Positions 1 to 23,345 of a stretch of DNA of 64,000 nt are shown piece by piece. Below the pieces are notes generated by a model that had not been told where the DNA came from, ran no database searches, and worked only from the letters and a program-made list of their open reading frames with translations. Numbering within the stretch: the stretch's first letter is position 1; each line of letters opens with the position of its first letter. Source of the DNA: Hirudinaria manillensis (lineage: Eukaryota > Annelida > Clitellata > Hirudinida > Hirudinidae); NCBI GenBank assembly GCA_034509925.1, contig CM067535.1, positions 7,200,701 through 7,264,700 of the forward strand. Direction: 5' to 3'. The translations under genes and the position numbers were made by a program.

Positions 1-4608
<4,608 letters not shown>

Positions 4609-6413
4609 CGACAATTAATTTGTAATTAATTATTTATTAATTATTATTATTATTATTAAATATTAATTATTAATTGAGAACAAATGCTAATGCCCAATAA
4701 TGCCTGTCATGGCAATAGTAATTAAAGTGTGCATGTTATTACCGGAATATGCTGCGGGACCGCATAGCAATAAAAATGGCGAGTTTTGTTTACCTATGGC
4801 CAATCTTTCTTCTTGATCGTCTTCTGATCTCGAGGCACTGTTCAGTGCCATGGTCTGTGAGCTTATTGAAACGAAATTGGCTTAATATTCTCAATTAGTT
4901 GCCTCACATCGTTGTCTCGGTCGTTCGGTCAAGATTGAAGAGCATGTTCGCTGATTATGCCTACCTCCGTGGCAGGAATTGAACTACTTGTGTGCAATTT
5001 CTCCTGCAGACCGAACAAAATCAATTCCTTTTAGTCGCTTTTTCTGTCAATTTGTAAACATTTCATTCAATTATCGTAGGTTTTTAGTTGTTCAGTCTAT
5101 GAACAGTTGTAATCCACGGAGTTCATTTGTTTCCAAGCGTCTAATTGAATTTAATATGATTTAACACGACATCCTAATGATTTTTAGAATGCTATTCGCA
5201 ATTTTTCCAGCTTCCACATTTATGCGCTTCTCCAATATGGCTAGTTGTCGCCGCCTTATCCCGAGTAATGGATAAGGAGAGATGGAGATGCCGTGGAAGG
5301 AGAGAGGCAGCTGCCTGGAAGCGTGTCAGTGACGGGTCTCGGCTTTTTCTGGCCACGTCTTGAAAAATGGAGCCGAATATAGTCTCATGAGCATCTTATA
5401 AATCGTTGAATAATACAAACTCTCTGTCAACTGTCCTTTCAATGACAACCTAACTATCCTAGACAATACCTGGATGTATAGATGGATCCTAGGCTGTTAC
5501 TAGAAATTCATCAATAGGTTTTATTCGTTGTTCTTATATGTAGCATTGTATGGCCCTCTCATTAATATTGTCGGAAAATTTATTGGCACGGACCGAAATA
5601 TTTTTAAAACTAATTCATTGCTTCACTCACTTTATCGAAACACAACAACTGAAACTATTCCATCTTATTTGCTCACAAAGCTCGATTTAAAGTCGCCAAA
5701 TGCTTTTATAAAGTGCCTGTTTCATGTGGTCGAAAAGTTTATGAAATTAATACAAATCAATTCAGATCGTGTTGAGCTGCAGCGAAGCAGTTTCAGCTGG
5801 TTGATTCAGCTTTTCTTATTCAATGCTCACTTACTGAACATATCATGTCATCTCAAAGGTATTTAAAATCAGAGTTATGCTCACACAATTTGTTTTTACG
5901 GAGTTTAAATTTTCTCAATAAATAGCGCTTCGCATTTGGTTTAATTGTACATCGTTTCAGGATTTCTTAGGTCGCCAAAACTGACCTTTCTAGTTTATTA
6001 TTCAACGTCTTATTGCTATACAAGCAACCAAAAAAGCAAATTAGAACGACAATTACAAACAATTGATTCAGTTGATTAATACAAGACTCGTCTTGCTCCA
6101 TGTTTTGTAGGATTCATTTTGTTGGCTGTCCATTCCAAAATTGGATCAAATATTGATTGATTAAACACGGTTTCGATCAAGGAATATAAACTAGAGTAAA
6201 TCAGAAGCTTGTAGAAGATTAAATTGGTCCATTGTTAGGTCTTAATGATAACTTGTCCTACTGCTCTTAACCTCCAAAGTTGATTGCCTCTGCGACATTG
6301 GTTCGCTTAAAAGCCAAGTGTGTCCTCGAAACTCCTTCACTGTCGAGTCTCGGTTGCGGGAGACCAAAACGTATCTTCTGGGAGAATATTTTTTTTAGGA
6401 TTTAGACACTGCT
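4609..6413. promoter_or_regulatory. Divergent intergenic region between stomatin-like and Na+/K+-ATPase-like genes
   Basis: About 1.8 kb separates the start codon of the minus-strand stomatin gene from the inferred first exon of the plus-strand ATPase. Promoters and 5' UTRs of both must lie here by inference. I recognise no specific element. An open frame at 5528-5866 (112 codons) resembles nothing I know and has ordinary AT-rich composition. Confidence 0.45.
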
Positions 6414-12440
<6,027 letters not shown>

Positions 12441-13382
12441 AGCTTTGGTCAGTTACGTATCGTCTTGAAAAGTTTCGACCGTAACTAGAAGTCTCAAGAA
12501 GCCCTTGTTTAGAAATGTACTTTGCTTGCTTCATTTTCTTGATGGGAATAAAGTCTTGTAAAGAGTTTTACTAAAATTCATGATACCAGGACGTACCAGA
12601 ACCTTGACTATTTGTATTCATTTGAAACATGTATGGATTAGAGAGCTGCATGAGCCAGCCTGGTCACAAAAGCCCAATTACCCTACTCGTGGGTTGAGTT
12701 TGATTTTGTGCCAGAGATTAAAGATGGCATTTCTTCCTGTCTGTGATATAGTTTTTTTTTGCAACTCTGAATTCAGGCAATAAATAAAATAGATATTTTT
12801 ATAACAATAAAGCTTAAAAGTTTTATTAAACATGATTTTGAAGACTATGTAAGTCACATGTCAAGTTTATCAAGAATAATAAGATTTTGCATGGGACACT
12901 CACTCAATGAAAAATTGTTAGCCCCTGCAGCTCTCTTGCATGGATTGGCATTTTGTTCCTCTTGTTGAATAAACACATGAATTCAGATTTCAAAGATTTG
13001 CAATCTGGTTTCCATCCATTAAAGTTATTGTTTATATTTTTGTTTCAAAGTAGATAATTAAACACTCAATTATTTAGTGGACTTATCGATTGGTTAGTCA
13101 CCATTTCTTAACCGTAAAAGAGCCTTACATTCATTCCCAGATTCGTTGCATGCACTCCCGACAGGCTTTAAGCTTATTTAAGCAGATTGCTTTATGATGA
13201 CAATATTTCCACAAACCTTTGATTTTTCTAGGTTTTATCCATTGCAATATTGAACCTGAACCCCACACCATCATGCATCTCTCAAAATACAAAGACAAAA
13301 TAGCACATAAACAATATGCTACATTAATAACACAATTGCATAACAAGATGTTTAAACATTCTTAAAAGATGGCTAGCTGCTA
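12441..13382. other. Convergent 3' region between the ATPase and PUS10
   Basis: Contains 3' UTRs. AATAAA occurs on the plus strand at about 12547 and again near 12780 for the ATPase. On the minus strand a possible PUS10 signal (TTTATT on plus) lies at about 12821. No convincing gene. Confidence 0.5.
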
Positions 13383-15167
13383 TCAATTGCTTTGGTAATC
13401 AATAGCTGGAGGCCAGTCCAAGAGCACGTCGCTGACATCTAGTTGTAGGATGTCACACTCACAGCCCAGCAGATCTTTAAGACTCGGTGTTGTCCTGCCA
13501 AAGTCCCCGTGGACGAACTCTTTGATGTACGTGCCGGCCTGGGTTGAGAGACTCAACGCGATGAGGTTCCCGCCAATTCTTTCGGCAGACATTTTGTAAA
13601 TGGTTCTCGGTCTCGTAGCCAGTGGCCTTCTATGGAGGACTCTGATAGGAGTTTTTTGGGCAAGTTCAAGATTGAAGACTTGGCTTAAGCTGCCCAGCTT
13701 ATCATCAGAAACAAAATCTTTTAAGAGACAAAGAGCTTTATAGTTCTTGGTCTTTTCCTCCTCTCCTTCTTTCAATTGTTTTGTATCTTCTTTGCTAACA
13801 ATCTGTAGATAAGAACTTATATGAAAATTCATGCATTAAGGTATTAGCAAGAAAATTTCACCTGTAAATCTCTAACAAAGACATCATTTGTGCTCTCGTT
13901 TATCATATTCTCGACCTGCCTGAGCTCGCACGCTTCGGCCCTAAACTTCTTTGAATCCACAATTTCAATCAAGAAAGGTCTACCCCTTCCTAACATCCTT
14001 ACATCAACATCTTCTCTACCTGATGAAGAAAATCTGTGATCCTTGCCAGAAAACCTCTCGACCACCTTTTTGCAAATTATTTCTTCGACCGAATCCTCAT
14101 ATTTCTTCGAGCCATCTATGAACCAGGGCGTTTGACTGAGTGTACGACTACAAATTTAAATGTCTTTATTTTATATGTATTTTTGGTTAAATTTAAAAAG
14201 TCTGCAAGATGAGACAGTTAATTAAATTAAATGTCATGAGACATCACATGTTTTGACATTAAAGCCTTGTTATTGAGGAATGAAATAATTTGGTATTTTT
14301 CATAAAAAGTCTGATAAAATTGTTAAAGTGACATTAAAATTGCTTATCACAACCTCACCTATACTTATTGTATCTACCAGCTACAAACATGGCTTCTCTG
14401 GCACATTGAATGACCTCACAATAACACCCATTATCTGCTGATGTCATTGGTATTTTGCAATACTTTTTAAAATCTTCAGTAGGTATGTCTTTCAAGATTC
14501 TTGACATGTTGTTTCTATTAATTTTTGAATATTTACGTCTCCTACGAAAATCCTCTGTATTTTCTGCTAGGAACTGACATTCAATTTCATCAAGTTTGTG
14601 TTCAAAATATATCTGAATCTCAAACGGGCTTCTTTGGCTAAATGGCATGCCAAGAACTTCAGAAAGTTTTAAGCTATTCATCCACTTCCAAGCATCCTTT
14701 ATGGATATAAACTTGGATTTGCATTCAATTGAATCAAAAATATCTGGAAATTTATCCATCAGCGCAATCATAATGCTTTGCTCCCTGACCTGTACGTTGA
14801 TGGGAAGAGTAACGGCACAAAAATAGTCATCAAATTCATAACCTTGCTTTTTAACGTTGTCAACAATTTCCAAAATAAATTCTTTAGAAGAAAATTTATC
14901 TTGTAATATTTCCAAACAAGCTACGCAAACAATGTTATTATTCTCATTACATTTCTCCACAAACGCCTTCTTGTCATCTTCTGGGAATAACAACCAATCG
15001 GCTAAATTTTCAGCAGTGAAAAGCTGAAAATAGCTCTGCTCTTTGACACAGAGCAGACGAAGTATACACTTTAAGCAACAATTCCAGTCACATAACGATT
15101 TAACTATTTCAATTATATCTTCGTCTTTATCATAAACCCAAGGTATCGCTTCATTTATGAGAAGCAT
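13383..15167 (-). CDS. PUS10: tRNA pseudouridine synthase Pus10
   Basis: Three minus-strand exons, 14359-15167, 13862-14147 and 13383-13802, join in phase to about 504 residues (human PUS10 has 529). Pus10 converts uridine to pseudouridine at positions 54 and 55 of the tRNA T-loop and also acts in microRNA biogenesis. The N-terminal accessory domain shows paired cysteines (CCLKC, later CVAC) expected to hold zinc. VAGRYNKYSR precedes the catalytic domain, whose signature SSSGREDVDVRMLGRGRPF contains the catalytic Asp. Further conserved blocks are KEGEEEKTKNY, RVLHRRPLA and TQAGTYIKEFVHGDFGRT. The start was chosen as the first Met before the cysteine cluster. It is divergent from NRDE2, with 438 bp between start codons. 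Confidence 0.96.
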
Positions 15168-15605
15168 ATCTGTTCAAAATATTTATAATAACGCCCAAAC
15201 AAAAGCATAAGATAATAATTTATGTCTCAAATGAGAGATTTTTGAGATCAAATTGAGATTTTAAAAGCATCTAACTTAACATAATGTTTTAAAATGAAAT
15301 AAATATATTAAACTAATTAACAATAAAATTGTAACTAAAATTCATTTAAATCGAATAAAATTTGATGTAACAAATTATTTTAAAATTTGTATTATATCAC
15401 TCATTTTAAACAAATAAAATTATATTGCTTTATAATAAATCTCAGTTGCTTTTCGTAATTGTTATGTGCTTATATTATTAATTCCCGATTATCTGCCGTT
15501 ATTTATTTTTTTTCAGTTTATCAGCTTTGGAAACATAGCATAATACAGAAAAAATAAATAGATATTATTGTTAACCCTTGAAATTCTCTAAACGAGAGAA
15601 ATATC
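15168..15605. promoter_or_regulatory. Short bidirectional promoter region PUS10/NRDE2
   Basis: Only 438 bp, very AT-rich, separate the two divergent start codons, so both core promoters must be here or in the first exons. I see no TATA arrangement that stands out from the AT background. Confidence 0.5.
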
Positions 15606-18600
15606 ATGGATATAATGCCATGTTATAGCCAGAAAAAGAGGCGAAGTAGATCCTCCTCCCCGAACCAAATAGCAGTAACAAAAAAATTTAAAAGCGATGC
15701 GAGTGAAAACGATTTAGATTTCACCATAAATACAAAACCGGATCATGACAATCTGTTAATGGAGAGTTGCTACAACATACCAACCTACAGATGTGTTTTC
15801 CTTGACCATAAAGTCAAGGAAAAGGCTTCAAACGTAAAGGAATGGAGATATTTTTCAAAGAGTAATAGGGCTGTTCTTATGAATGTGAGTAAGAACAATG
15901 ATAATTCTGAAGCCAGTGCAATTAACAATAGCTCAGTTGATCATACTGGAGAGTCTATTGAAATGAAAACTAAAAAGTTCAATGAAGATCTTGTAAAAAA
16001 TCCAGCAAATGTTGACCTTTGGATTAGTTTTGTCAACTTTCAGGTAATACCCTCATGGCTTTAGTCAAAATAATTCTAACATTTTCTAATTAATAAATAT
16101 TCCAATTAAATTTTCACAGGAAGAAAAGTTGAAGAGTGACATGAAGATAAGTGAATTCAAAAACTCTGCTGATAAAAGAATACTGAATGAAATCAAGATG
16201 TCCGTCATCGACGAAGCACTCAAGAAAAATCCACGCAATCTTTCACTGGCTCTTCTAAGGTCATTTTAAACATTGAAGTTGGTATAATTACTGGTGTTTG
16301 AACAGTTATAATATGTCATATGAATTGCTGTTGCAGACTGGAGATTGGAGAAATGCTCTGGGAAAGGGAAAGACTGGAGAAGTGCTGGAATGACTTGATT
16401 TCACGCGGAAGACTTGAGATCTCATTCTGGAGGAAGTATGTTGACTTCATGAAGAAAAGGTTTGAGAGTTTTACAGTTAGCAAAATGCTGGGAACCTATA
16501 AGGAATGCTTCAGATATATGAGGGCACAGGTTGAGGAGAGTCTTGAAGTTCTTAAGGAATTGATGGGTTTGTTGGATTATTCTTTTTAAATAGTTAAGCA
16601 ATAAATATTTGATTTTGCACATAATTGCTAGAAATTATTGACCACAATTAACTCTTTTGTTTTTCAGAATTTTTATGGGAAGTGGTGGATTTCCTGGATG
16701 GTGCTGGACACACAGAGACATGTGTTGCCATATTCCAGTTGATGTTTGAACTCAACTTGAATATCCCAGAAAATCTAAGAGATCTGCCTTTTCCAGACAA
16801 ACTGGATTTCTTATCTGCCTATTGGTCGGGGTATCAGCCTAAGTTTGGGGAGAGCAAGTGGATGGGCTGGAATGAATGGGTGGAGATGATGGGGAATTCA
16901 GTGACATTTGTGGAGCCATGGACAAGCAAAGGTTGTTTGTTGGTCTTTTTGTGAAATTCTAATTTAATTACTATGGTCAGGCATCCAAATTAATATATGT
17001 TCTGTTAATGTATTACATGTTATATGTATTAATATATGTTCTGTTAATGTATTACATGTTATATGTATTAATATATGCTCTGTTATGATGATGAGTGAGT
17101 ATCCGTTGCCAAGTTTGCCATGAAATTATACCTTGGTGCCAATGGGTGGTCCACGGAGCCATTTACTTATTTGCTAACATATTTAATGTTATTTATATTA
17201 ATTATTATTTATAAAATTGTAAACAAAAATCGAATTTGTAACCAGTATCTTTTTTCACTTTTAAGACATTGACGAAGAATCAGAATTGAAACTCATAGCC
17301 AATTATCAAGACAGTCGAACTAACTCCTGGTTTCACATCGAAATGTACAGGACTGGCCATCATTGGTGTTCGTGGAGGCCCGAAAAGGAAGATGACGAAG
17401 ATGGCGAGGGTTGCGAGGACGAAGACAGAATCGTGATGTTTGATGACATCTCCGGATTCCTATTCCTCGCTGACGACGATCATTTTAAATTCCAAATTGT
17501 CTGGAGGTTTCTTGACTATCTGACGAAGCATTCAAAAAGTTTTTGTTTCGGAAACGCGTCTTGCGTCAAGGCCGGCACCGGTTCTTACACGTCTTTCAAG
17601 GAAGTGTTTCACAGTCCGTCTGAATTTTGCGTCGTCGATGACAACCTCGTGCAAAGCGATTCTATGATCGCTAACGTTTTCGAGGTCGCGATTTCAAAGT
17701 TCGAAGGTCAACGCAAACGACTCCTCTTGCATCGCTTTGCAGAACACGTCCTGCACTCGGAAAGTCGACAGAAGGAAATAAGGAAGATCTTTAAAAATAT
17801 TCTGAGGGACAACAATGATGATGTTTCCCTGTGGATGAAATATGCCAGATTTGAAAGGATTTGTGGCAAAGTGGAGGTGGCCAACAAAGTTATCGAGACC
17901 TCCATGGCAAGCCTTGCAAATGCAGCACTCTCCTCGAGAAAGCACTCGAATGATTTGCAGATTAGAAGATCCAAAATTGATTTTGAAATCGGATTCGGCT
18001 GCTTGACTCTGTGTGACGGTTGCTCTTTATTCAAGAAAAACAGCCATGGAAGCTGTGCAGGAAGAGGTTTTCAAGATTCTGAAACGATTTTAAAATTATT
18101 CCAGTGGTTGTCAGATTCAAAGCTCGAGGGACCGAGCGGAGTCTTGAAAGTCAAGAGGATCTTGGAAAGGAGGGTTGAGGATGCTTTAAATGACTTTCAA
18201 TCCGATCCGACCTCCGATGCGCTGCTCGATTTATCTTTACATTATTTCCAACACGACGTTCTCCATCTCGTCCATCTGCAAGCTCTCTTCGCCTTCTTCT
18301 CGACAAATTCAATCTCAAACGTTCTTTCGATTTATGACGGTGCTTTAAGCAGACTTTTGAACGACTCCGAAAGCGCCTCGCCTGTGGTGGAGGGAGCTAA
18401 GATACTTCACAGGTTCTTATCCAGGAACAGATGGAAGATGTTAGACTTTTGCAAGGACTTTGTCTTCGTACCCGTGTCGGCCTACATCTCTGTGGCAACA
18501 GAAGACATCAAAAATCATCCAAAAGATGTCGTAATAGTTGAGAACTTTTATGGTACCAATTTTACTCCTTCAATTCGAGTTGTTAATGAGGTAATGAAAC

Positions 18601-19467
18601 TCATCTATGGTGATAATGATCTTCTTTGTTTGAAATTGCAACACATCAGGAGTTTGATGAAGAAAATTGTCCACTTTTCTGAAACAGGTTTGTTATTACA
18701 TTTACATTCTCAAGGGACTAACACATAACGTAATGTTATTACATTACATTCTCAGGATAATAACATAAATAGATCCATAATCTCGATAAATAGGATTTCA
18801 AATGCATAATTAATTACATTAGTTAAACAATTGTTTCCTTCTCGAAGGCTTTCAGGTGGAGTCAACAATCAACCAACTCAAAAGCTTCTTTGAAATCTGT
18901 CTGAGTTCTCAGATGGCATCATGTTCCCTCACTTGGAGTATCTATCTCTACTTCCATGTTAGTATGAATGTATTATAGGCATTTAAATTGTAATATTAAT
19001 AACTGCACGATTATTGATTGTAATATTAATAACTGTACATAATAATCGTAATACCAAGTCATAATCACAAATACAATAAAAAATTCAAATTTATTTTCTT
19101 GTTAGAATCTTGTGAAAAATGAAGAAAAATCAACGAGAAAATTCTTCAGGGCGATTGAGGGCATGCCAGGATCAAAGGTTTGTATTAGTTAATAATAATT
19201 AATTAGTTAGTAATAATAACTAATTAGTTAGGATTCTAACTTAACTAGTTAGTATTCTAACTTAACTAATTAAAGTTAGTATTCGGTTAGTTTTTAACTG
19301 ATTTTTTACTTCAACAGATGCTCTACATGCAGTCCGTTCTGTACAATCCAGATATGTTGGTTAAAATCTTACGTATGATGGACAACAAAGAAGTGAGGCT
19401 GAGAACGCTCATCGAGGAGATCAATCTTCTCACGTCCAGTTTCAAGATTCTCAATACGAATGCATGA
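15606..19467 (+). CDS. NRDE2: NRDE2-like nuclear RNA-regulation protein
   Basis: Eight exons: 15606-16043, 16120-16259, 16337-16566, 16668-16931, 17266-18687, 18848-18957, 19106-19177 and 19318-19467; total about 941 residues (human about 1164). NRDE-2 acts in nuclear RNAi in C. elegans; the human protein binds the helicase MTR4 and restrains nuclear exosome activity. Visible are a basic N-terminus rich in Lys, Arg and Ser, the family segment KFNEDLVKNPANVDLWISFVNFQ, then HAT/TPR-like helices (for example LWMKYARFE in exon 5) and VVDFLDGAGHTETCVAIFQ. The last exon ends with the stop codon at 19465-19467. Overall similarity to the family is moderate, so short exons could be missed, but every junction keeps phase. 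Confidence 0.9.
16992..17085. repeat. 39-bp minisatellite in an NRDE2 intron
   Basis: Two identical 39-bp copies (16992-17030 and 17031-17069) are followed by a partial third with one substitution. Confidence 0.9.
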
Positions 19468-19520
19468 ACCTCAAAATGGCTACGAACGACAGACAGACAC
19501 ATTTTAATTTGCTCGAATCA

Positions 19521-19538
19521 AATAAATGCAACTTTATT
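19521..19538. terminator. Facing poly(A) signals of NRDE2 and NOL11
   Basis: AATAAA on plus at 19521-19526 follows the NRDE2 stop by 54 bp. Its mirror TTTATT at 19533-19538 is an AATAAA on the minus strand, 29 bp after the NOL11 stop. The stop codons are 99 bp apart, so the two mature 3' ends should overlap. Confidence 0.75.
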
Positions 19539-19566
19539 TTAAAAACAGTTTTTTTTCTTTTTAAAT

Positions 19567-22500
19567 TCATAATTCAAACATCTCTACAAAGCAGCCTCTT
19601 CTGCTTTTCGACCTCTTCTGCAAACGACTGAATTTGAGTTTCTCTGCAAATCTCTTTGCAGGATCCTCTTTTGCTTCTTCGCACTGCAATGCCAATCAAA
19701 ATATACGTGTTAATGTTATATATTAAAAGGTCAATGATGGGTCAAATCTATTCTGAATATAAATGACTATGCATATACTAATTATATATATAATAGGTCG
19801 ATCATAAGTCAAAGCGATTCTGAATGTACGTGTTAATATTATATATTCGGAGATCAATCATAAGTCAGATATTTCTGAATATTAATTATTATATTATATA
19901 ATGTGTTAATTAATAATATTACATATTAAGAGGTCAATGATGGGTCAAATCGATTCTAACCAGTGCATCCACAAGTTGTTTGAGGGATGTAACCAATTCC
20001 CAATCTTTTGAGAGCATGATGTGAGTGTGGTGTGAATCCAATAGCATGCTGATCCAATCCACCACCTTCTCAGTGTTAAGTTCCTCTGCCAACAGTCTGT
20101 TATACAAGTGTTCCAGCAAGATTTTGACGTGTCTGAATTCAACTGTAGCCAGACTTTTGAGCATGTCATCAGGAAGGATGCTCTCAATGATTTGGTTCCT
20201 GAAATGGTTTTGAAGTCATCAAGACTTAAGTGAATTATCAAATAAAATATCAAATAAAAAAAAAACTCACAGTAGCATGGGCACATTTTCTTTATGCTCC
20301 GTGTCATCACTCATGCTAAAAATGTGCAAATATTCATTTAAAAGGTGTTTTTATTGGGAAAGAAAAACATCCAGTTTATACCTGAGGATAAACGATGTCA
20401 TCTCTGCAAATATCTTTGCATTGAGGTCAAACGGGTACGCACAGAACAGTGGCACTAGAGTAATCTTTTCATTAATCGTCACACTTTTGGCTGGAGTGAG
20501 AGACGGTCTAGATGGATTACAAATAATTACTAAATTACAAACATTTATATTTGTTTGATTGGCAAGCTCTGCAGAAGCCAAAATTAAAAATATGATTGTT
20601 GATGTCTTTATTGATATCTTAATTAACGTACTTTGTGGAGAAATATTCTTGCAAATCCCTTTGAATATCTTGTGAGTGATCAAGAGACCCCAAGCTTCTA
20701 CCTTTTGACTGCAGCCAAGCTTTTGCATTTTGGCAAAGTTCATCAAATGAATTTTCATTAAATGTTGACTCGCATTCCATCCTACTTTCCTCGGAATAAT
20801 CTTCATCCTTCAATGAATGAATGAATGATTGAATATCTTTATATTATTTGTCATGCATTCCAGTTTAAATTGTTTATAAATACCATGGGCATGGGTTAAG
20901 CAACACATAATTTATTAATTTATATTATATCACCAAGTTTTATACCTGATTTTCACCTATGATGTTGCACAAAAATGGTGATTTATACTTTAGGTTCATC
21001 TCTATGATTTGCAATGAAGTTACCAAGAGGATGGAGTCCTGTCTTCTTAACATCTAAACAATTATGTGATTAAGTTAGTTTACATTTAATAATTATTTTA
21101 AAAATATGACTGTCATACTTGAATCATTTCTCCACATGATTGTGATTCAAATTGCATGAGCATCTTGACAGATCCATTTCTCTCATTTAAAAGATAAACT
21201 CCTTCTGTAAAATACCAAAATTTTACTGTAATTGTTTTTATCAAAAATCATTGATATGTTTGCTTATGCAATACAATGTGTATTTTGGAATTTTGAAGTT
21301 ATATCTTTCAAACACAAAATCAGAAATTAATCATAAGTTATAAAATACATTATGTGTTATGTATTATGACCTGCTTTAGTCTCCTTCAGAGTTCCATACA
21401 CAACACTTTGAAGTTCATCAAGAAAGAGCACCTTAGTTGATTTATCCATTGAAAACTTGTTTAAGAGAGTGTGGCAATCTAAAAGCAATTGAATTCTGTT
21501 TAATGGTGGACATGATGAATTATGACAAATAAAAAAAACTTTTATTAATAATTATTTTATTATTATTAATAATTTAATCTGAAATGCAAACAAAAGCAGA
21601 ATGAGTGAACAGACCCGTCATAGCATCTACATTAACGTTCACTTCCAGGTCTTGTACCTGGACATCATATTTTGCCACCTTCGTGTCCAATCCCTTGTAA
21701 AAAAAAAATTATTTTGTGTTGCAATTTTGGAAATTCATAATTGAAAATCTTTATAAATGTCAAGGTAATCTTGATCACATCAACTACATCAAGGTAACTT
21801 CACAAATGTTGTTAGGTAATAACATATAATTAAAATGTATTAATGAGAAATAAAATTTTATTGGTACTAATAATTACAATTTTTTGTATAGAAAACTATA
21901 ACATCAAATAAAAATGTTTGTGATAATTAAATTGTAATAATAAGTTTAAACGCACATCTGACATAACGATAATTATATCACAGTTTCTGTGGCCTTTAGG
22001 GACTTTATTGAAGCATAGGATGTTCACATCTTTTGAGAATGAATGATACCATTTCTTTGTGTCACCAAACAAGCTCAGAGATCCATCGTGATGGATGGCA
22101 AATATGTGACCCATGTGCTCTGCTAGCCCAAAGCAAGATTTAGCAACCTAAAAGTTAATTTATTTATTGTGAGCTCTAGAACATTCATGATTGCATGTGA
22201 AAAGTAAAATAAACCTTGATCTTTTTACATCTTTCACTGATGTGTGTGCTGGAGTTTTTCCAAACTGCTATTGTCTAAAATGTAACAGTATCTTAGTTGC
22301 ACAAACATCTATTTTAGCTAAAAGAAATAAATAATTTGAGAAATTCAAAGAAACTTACGTGGGAACCAGTTGTTGCATAATATCGTCCATCTTTGCATAT
22401 TGTGGCACTTGACAAAAACTTACAACCACTTTCTGACCGCCATTCTTGAAGAACACGACGACTATCAACCTACGACGTAAAATTATTACGATACAAGCCT

Positions 22501-22681
22501 TGAAATAAGTAATATAAGAGATGTATTATTTACAAACCTCATATTTAATAACTTTAACTTCATCGGTTATAAGAATAGTGGTGTCATCAATTAGAGATGC
22601 TCCGATTATATTTTTATCACATTTAAACAGTACATCGTTTGTATCCATCATCCCAGAATTTGTCAGCTTTAACGCGGACAT
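19567..22681 (-). CDS. NOL11: Nucleolar protein 11 (NOL11)
   Basis: Thirteen minus-strand exons: 22538-22681, 22359-22469, 22215-22274, 21956-22147, 21615-21693, 21371-21478, 21119-21204, 20946-21053, 20632-20807, 20382-20507, 20271-20315, 19961-20198 and 19567-19683; about 529 residues (human 719). NOL11 is a component of the small-subunit processome needed for pre-rRNA transcription and 18S processing. The N-terminal half looks like a degenerate WD/beta-propeller (TIAVWKNSS, FAIHHDGSLSLFG). The C-terminal helical part contains LLEHLYNRLLAEELN and VVDWISMLLDSH, and the protein ends RRGCFVEMFEL, like the human end ...IEVLELF. The shorter length may reflect propeller loss or divergence. Later Met codons upstream in frame are possible, but 22681 best fits the human N-terminus. 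Confidence 0.88.
19695..19958. repeat. Degenerate tandem repeat in the last NOL11 intron
   Basis: Four diverged copies share GTTAATATTATATATT, then GGTCAAT(G/C)AT, GGGTCAAA or AAGTCA, and GATTCTGAAT. The rightmost copy runs directly into the splice donor of the upstream exon. Confidence 0.75.
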
Positions 22682-23345
22682 GTTTATAAACTTAATTATC
22701 GCCTTAGAACGCAATTCAATAAAACACTTAAATGTAAACATATATGAACTTGATGTTTTAAATCGGTACTGCATAAAATTAAAAATTATTTTAGCATAAT
22801 TTCTTAATTCCATACATAAAGTTATGTTGAAGATATATTATTTATCTTTGTATCAAATATATAAAAATTAGAATCAAATGTTTTATCGTCTTTGAAGTGC
22901 AACAAAGCGATTTAATTACCAATTTATGACAAATCCTATATAATAGAACTGAAATGTTAAATTTGTTACACTAGATCAATCATACAACAAAGATCATTTT
23001 AATGTTTCTGTTTATTTATTGATATGTTTGGGTTCATGGGAGTGTTGTTTTTACACCATCGCGAAGTTTTAGTCTTCTATTGGTGTATTCTTTAATCTAA
23101 GTATCTCTATACATTGTAGCGATCACCTTTTTGCATGTTATACTTTTGTAGATAAATTCATTCTCATTTTGGATTTTACCAACTTCCTGGCTTAGGGATG
23201 ACACACTGACAGTACTGACTATGGATGTAACTGAACTATGCCTTATTATAAAGTCTAGCTGAACTTTTTAAAAATGGTCCATCGATTACGAATCATGACA
23301 CATGTTTGTTAGCATTGTATTGAAATTTGGTTCAATGTCAAAAAG
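22682..23345. promoter_or_regulatory. Bidirectional promoter region NOL11/USP36-like
   Basis: About 660 bp lie between divergent start codons of two genes whose families act in the nucleolus. No specific factor site is claimed. Confidence 0.5.

Noticed and set aside
5528-5866. 112-codon open frame in the stomatin/ATPase spacer
   Set aside because: It resembles no family, contains no repeat-independent motif, and AT-rich DNA of this length can give such frames by chance.
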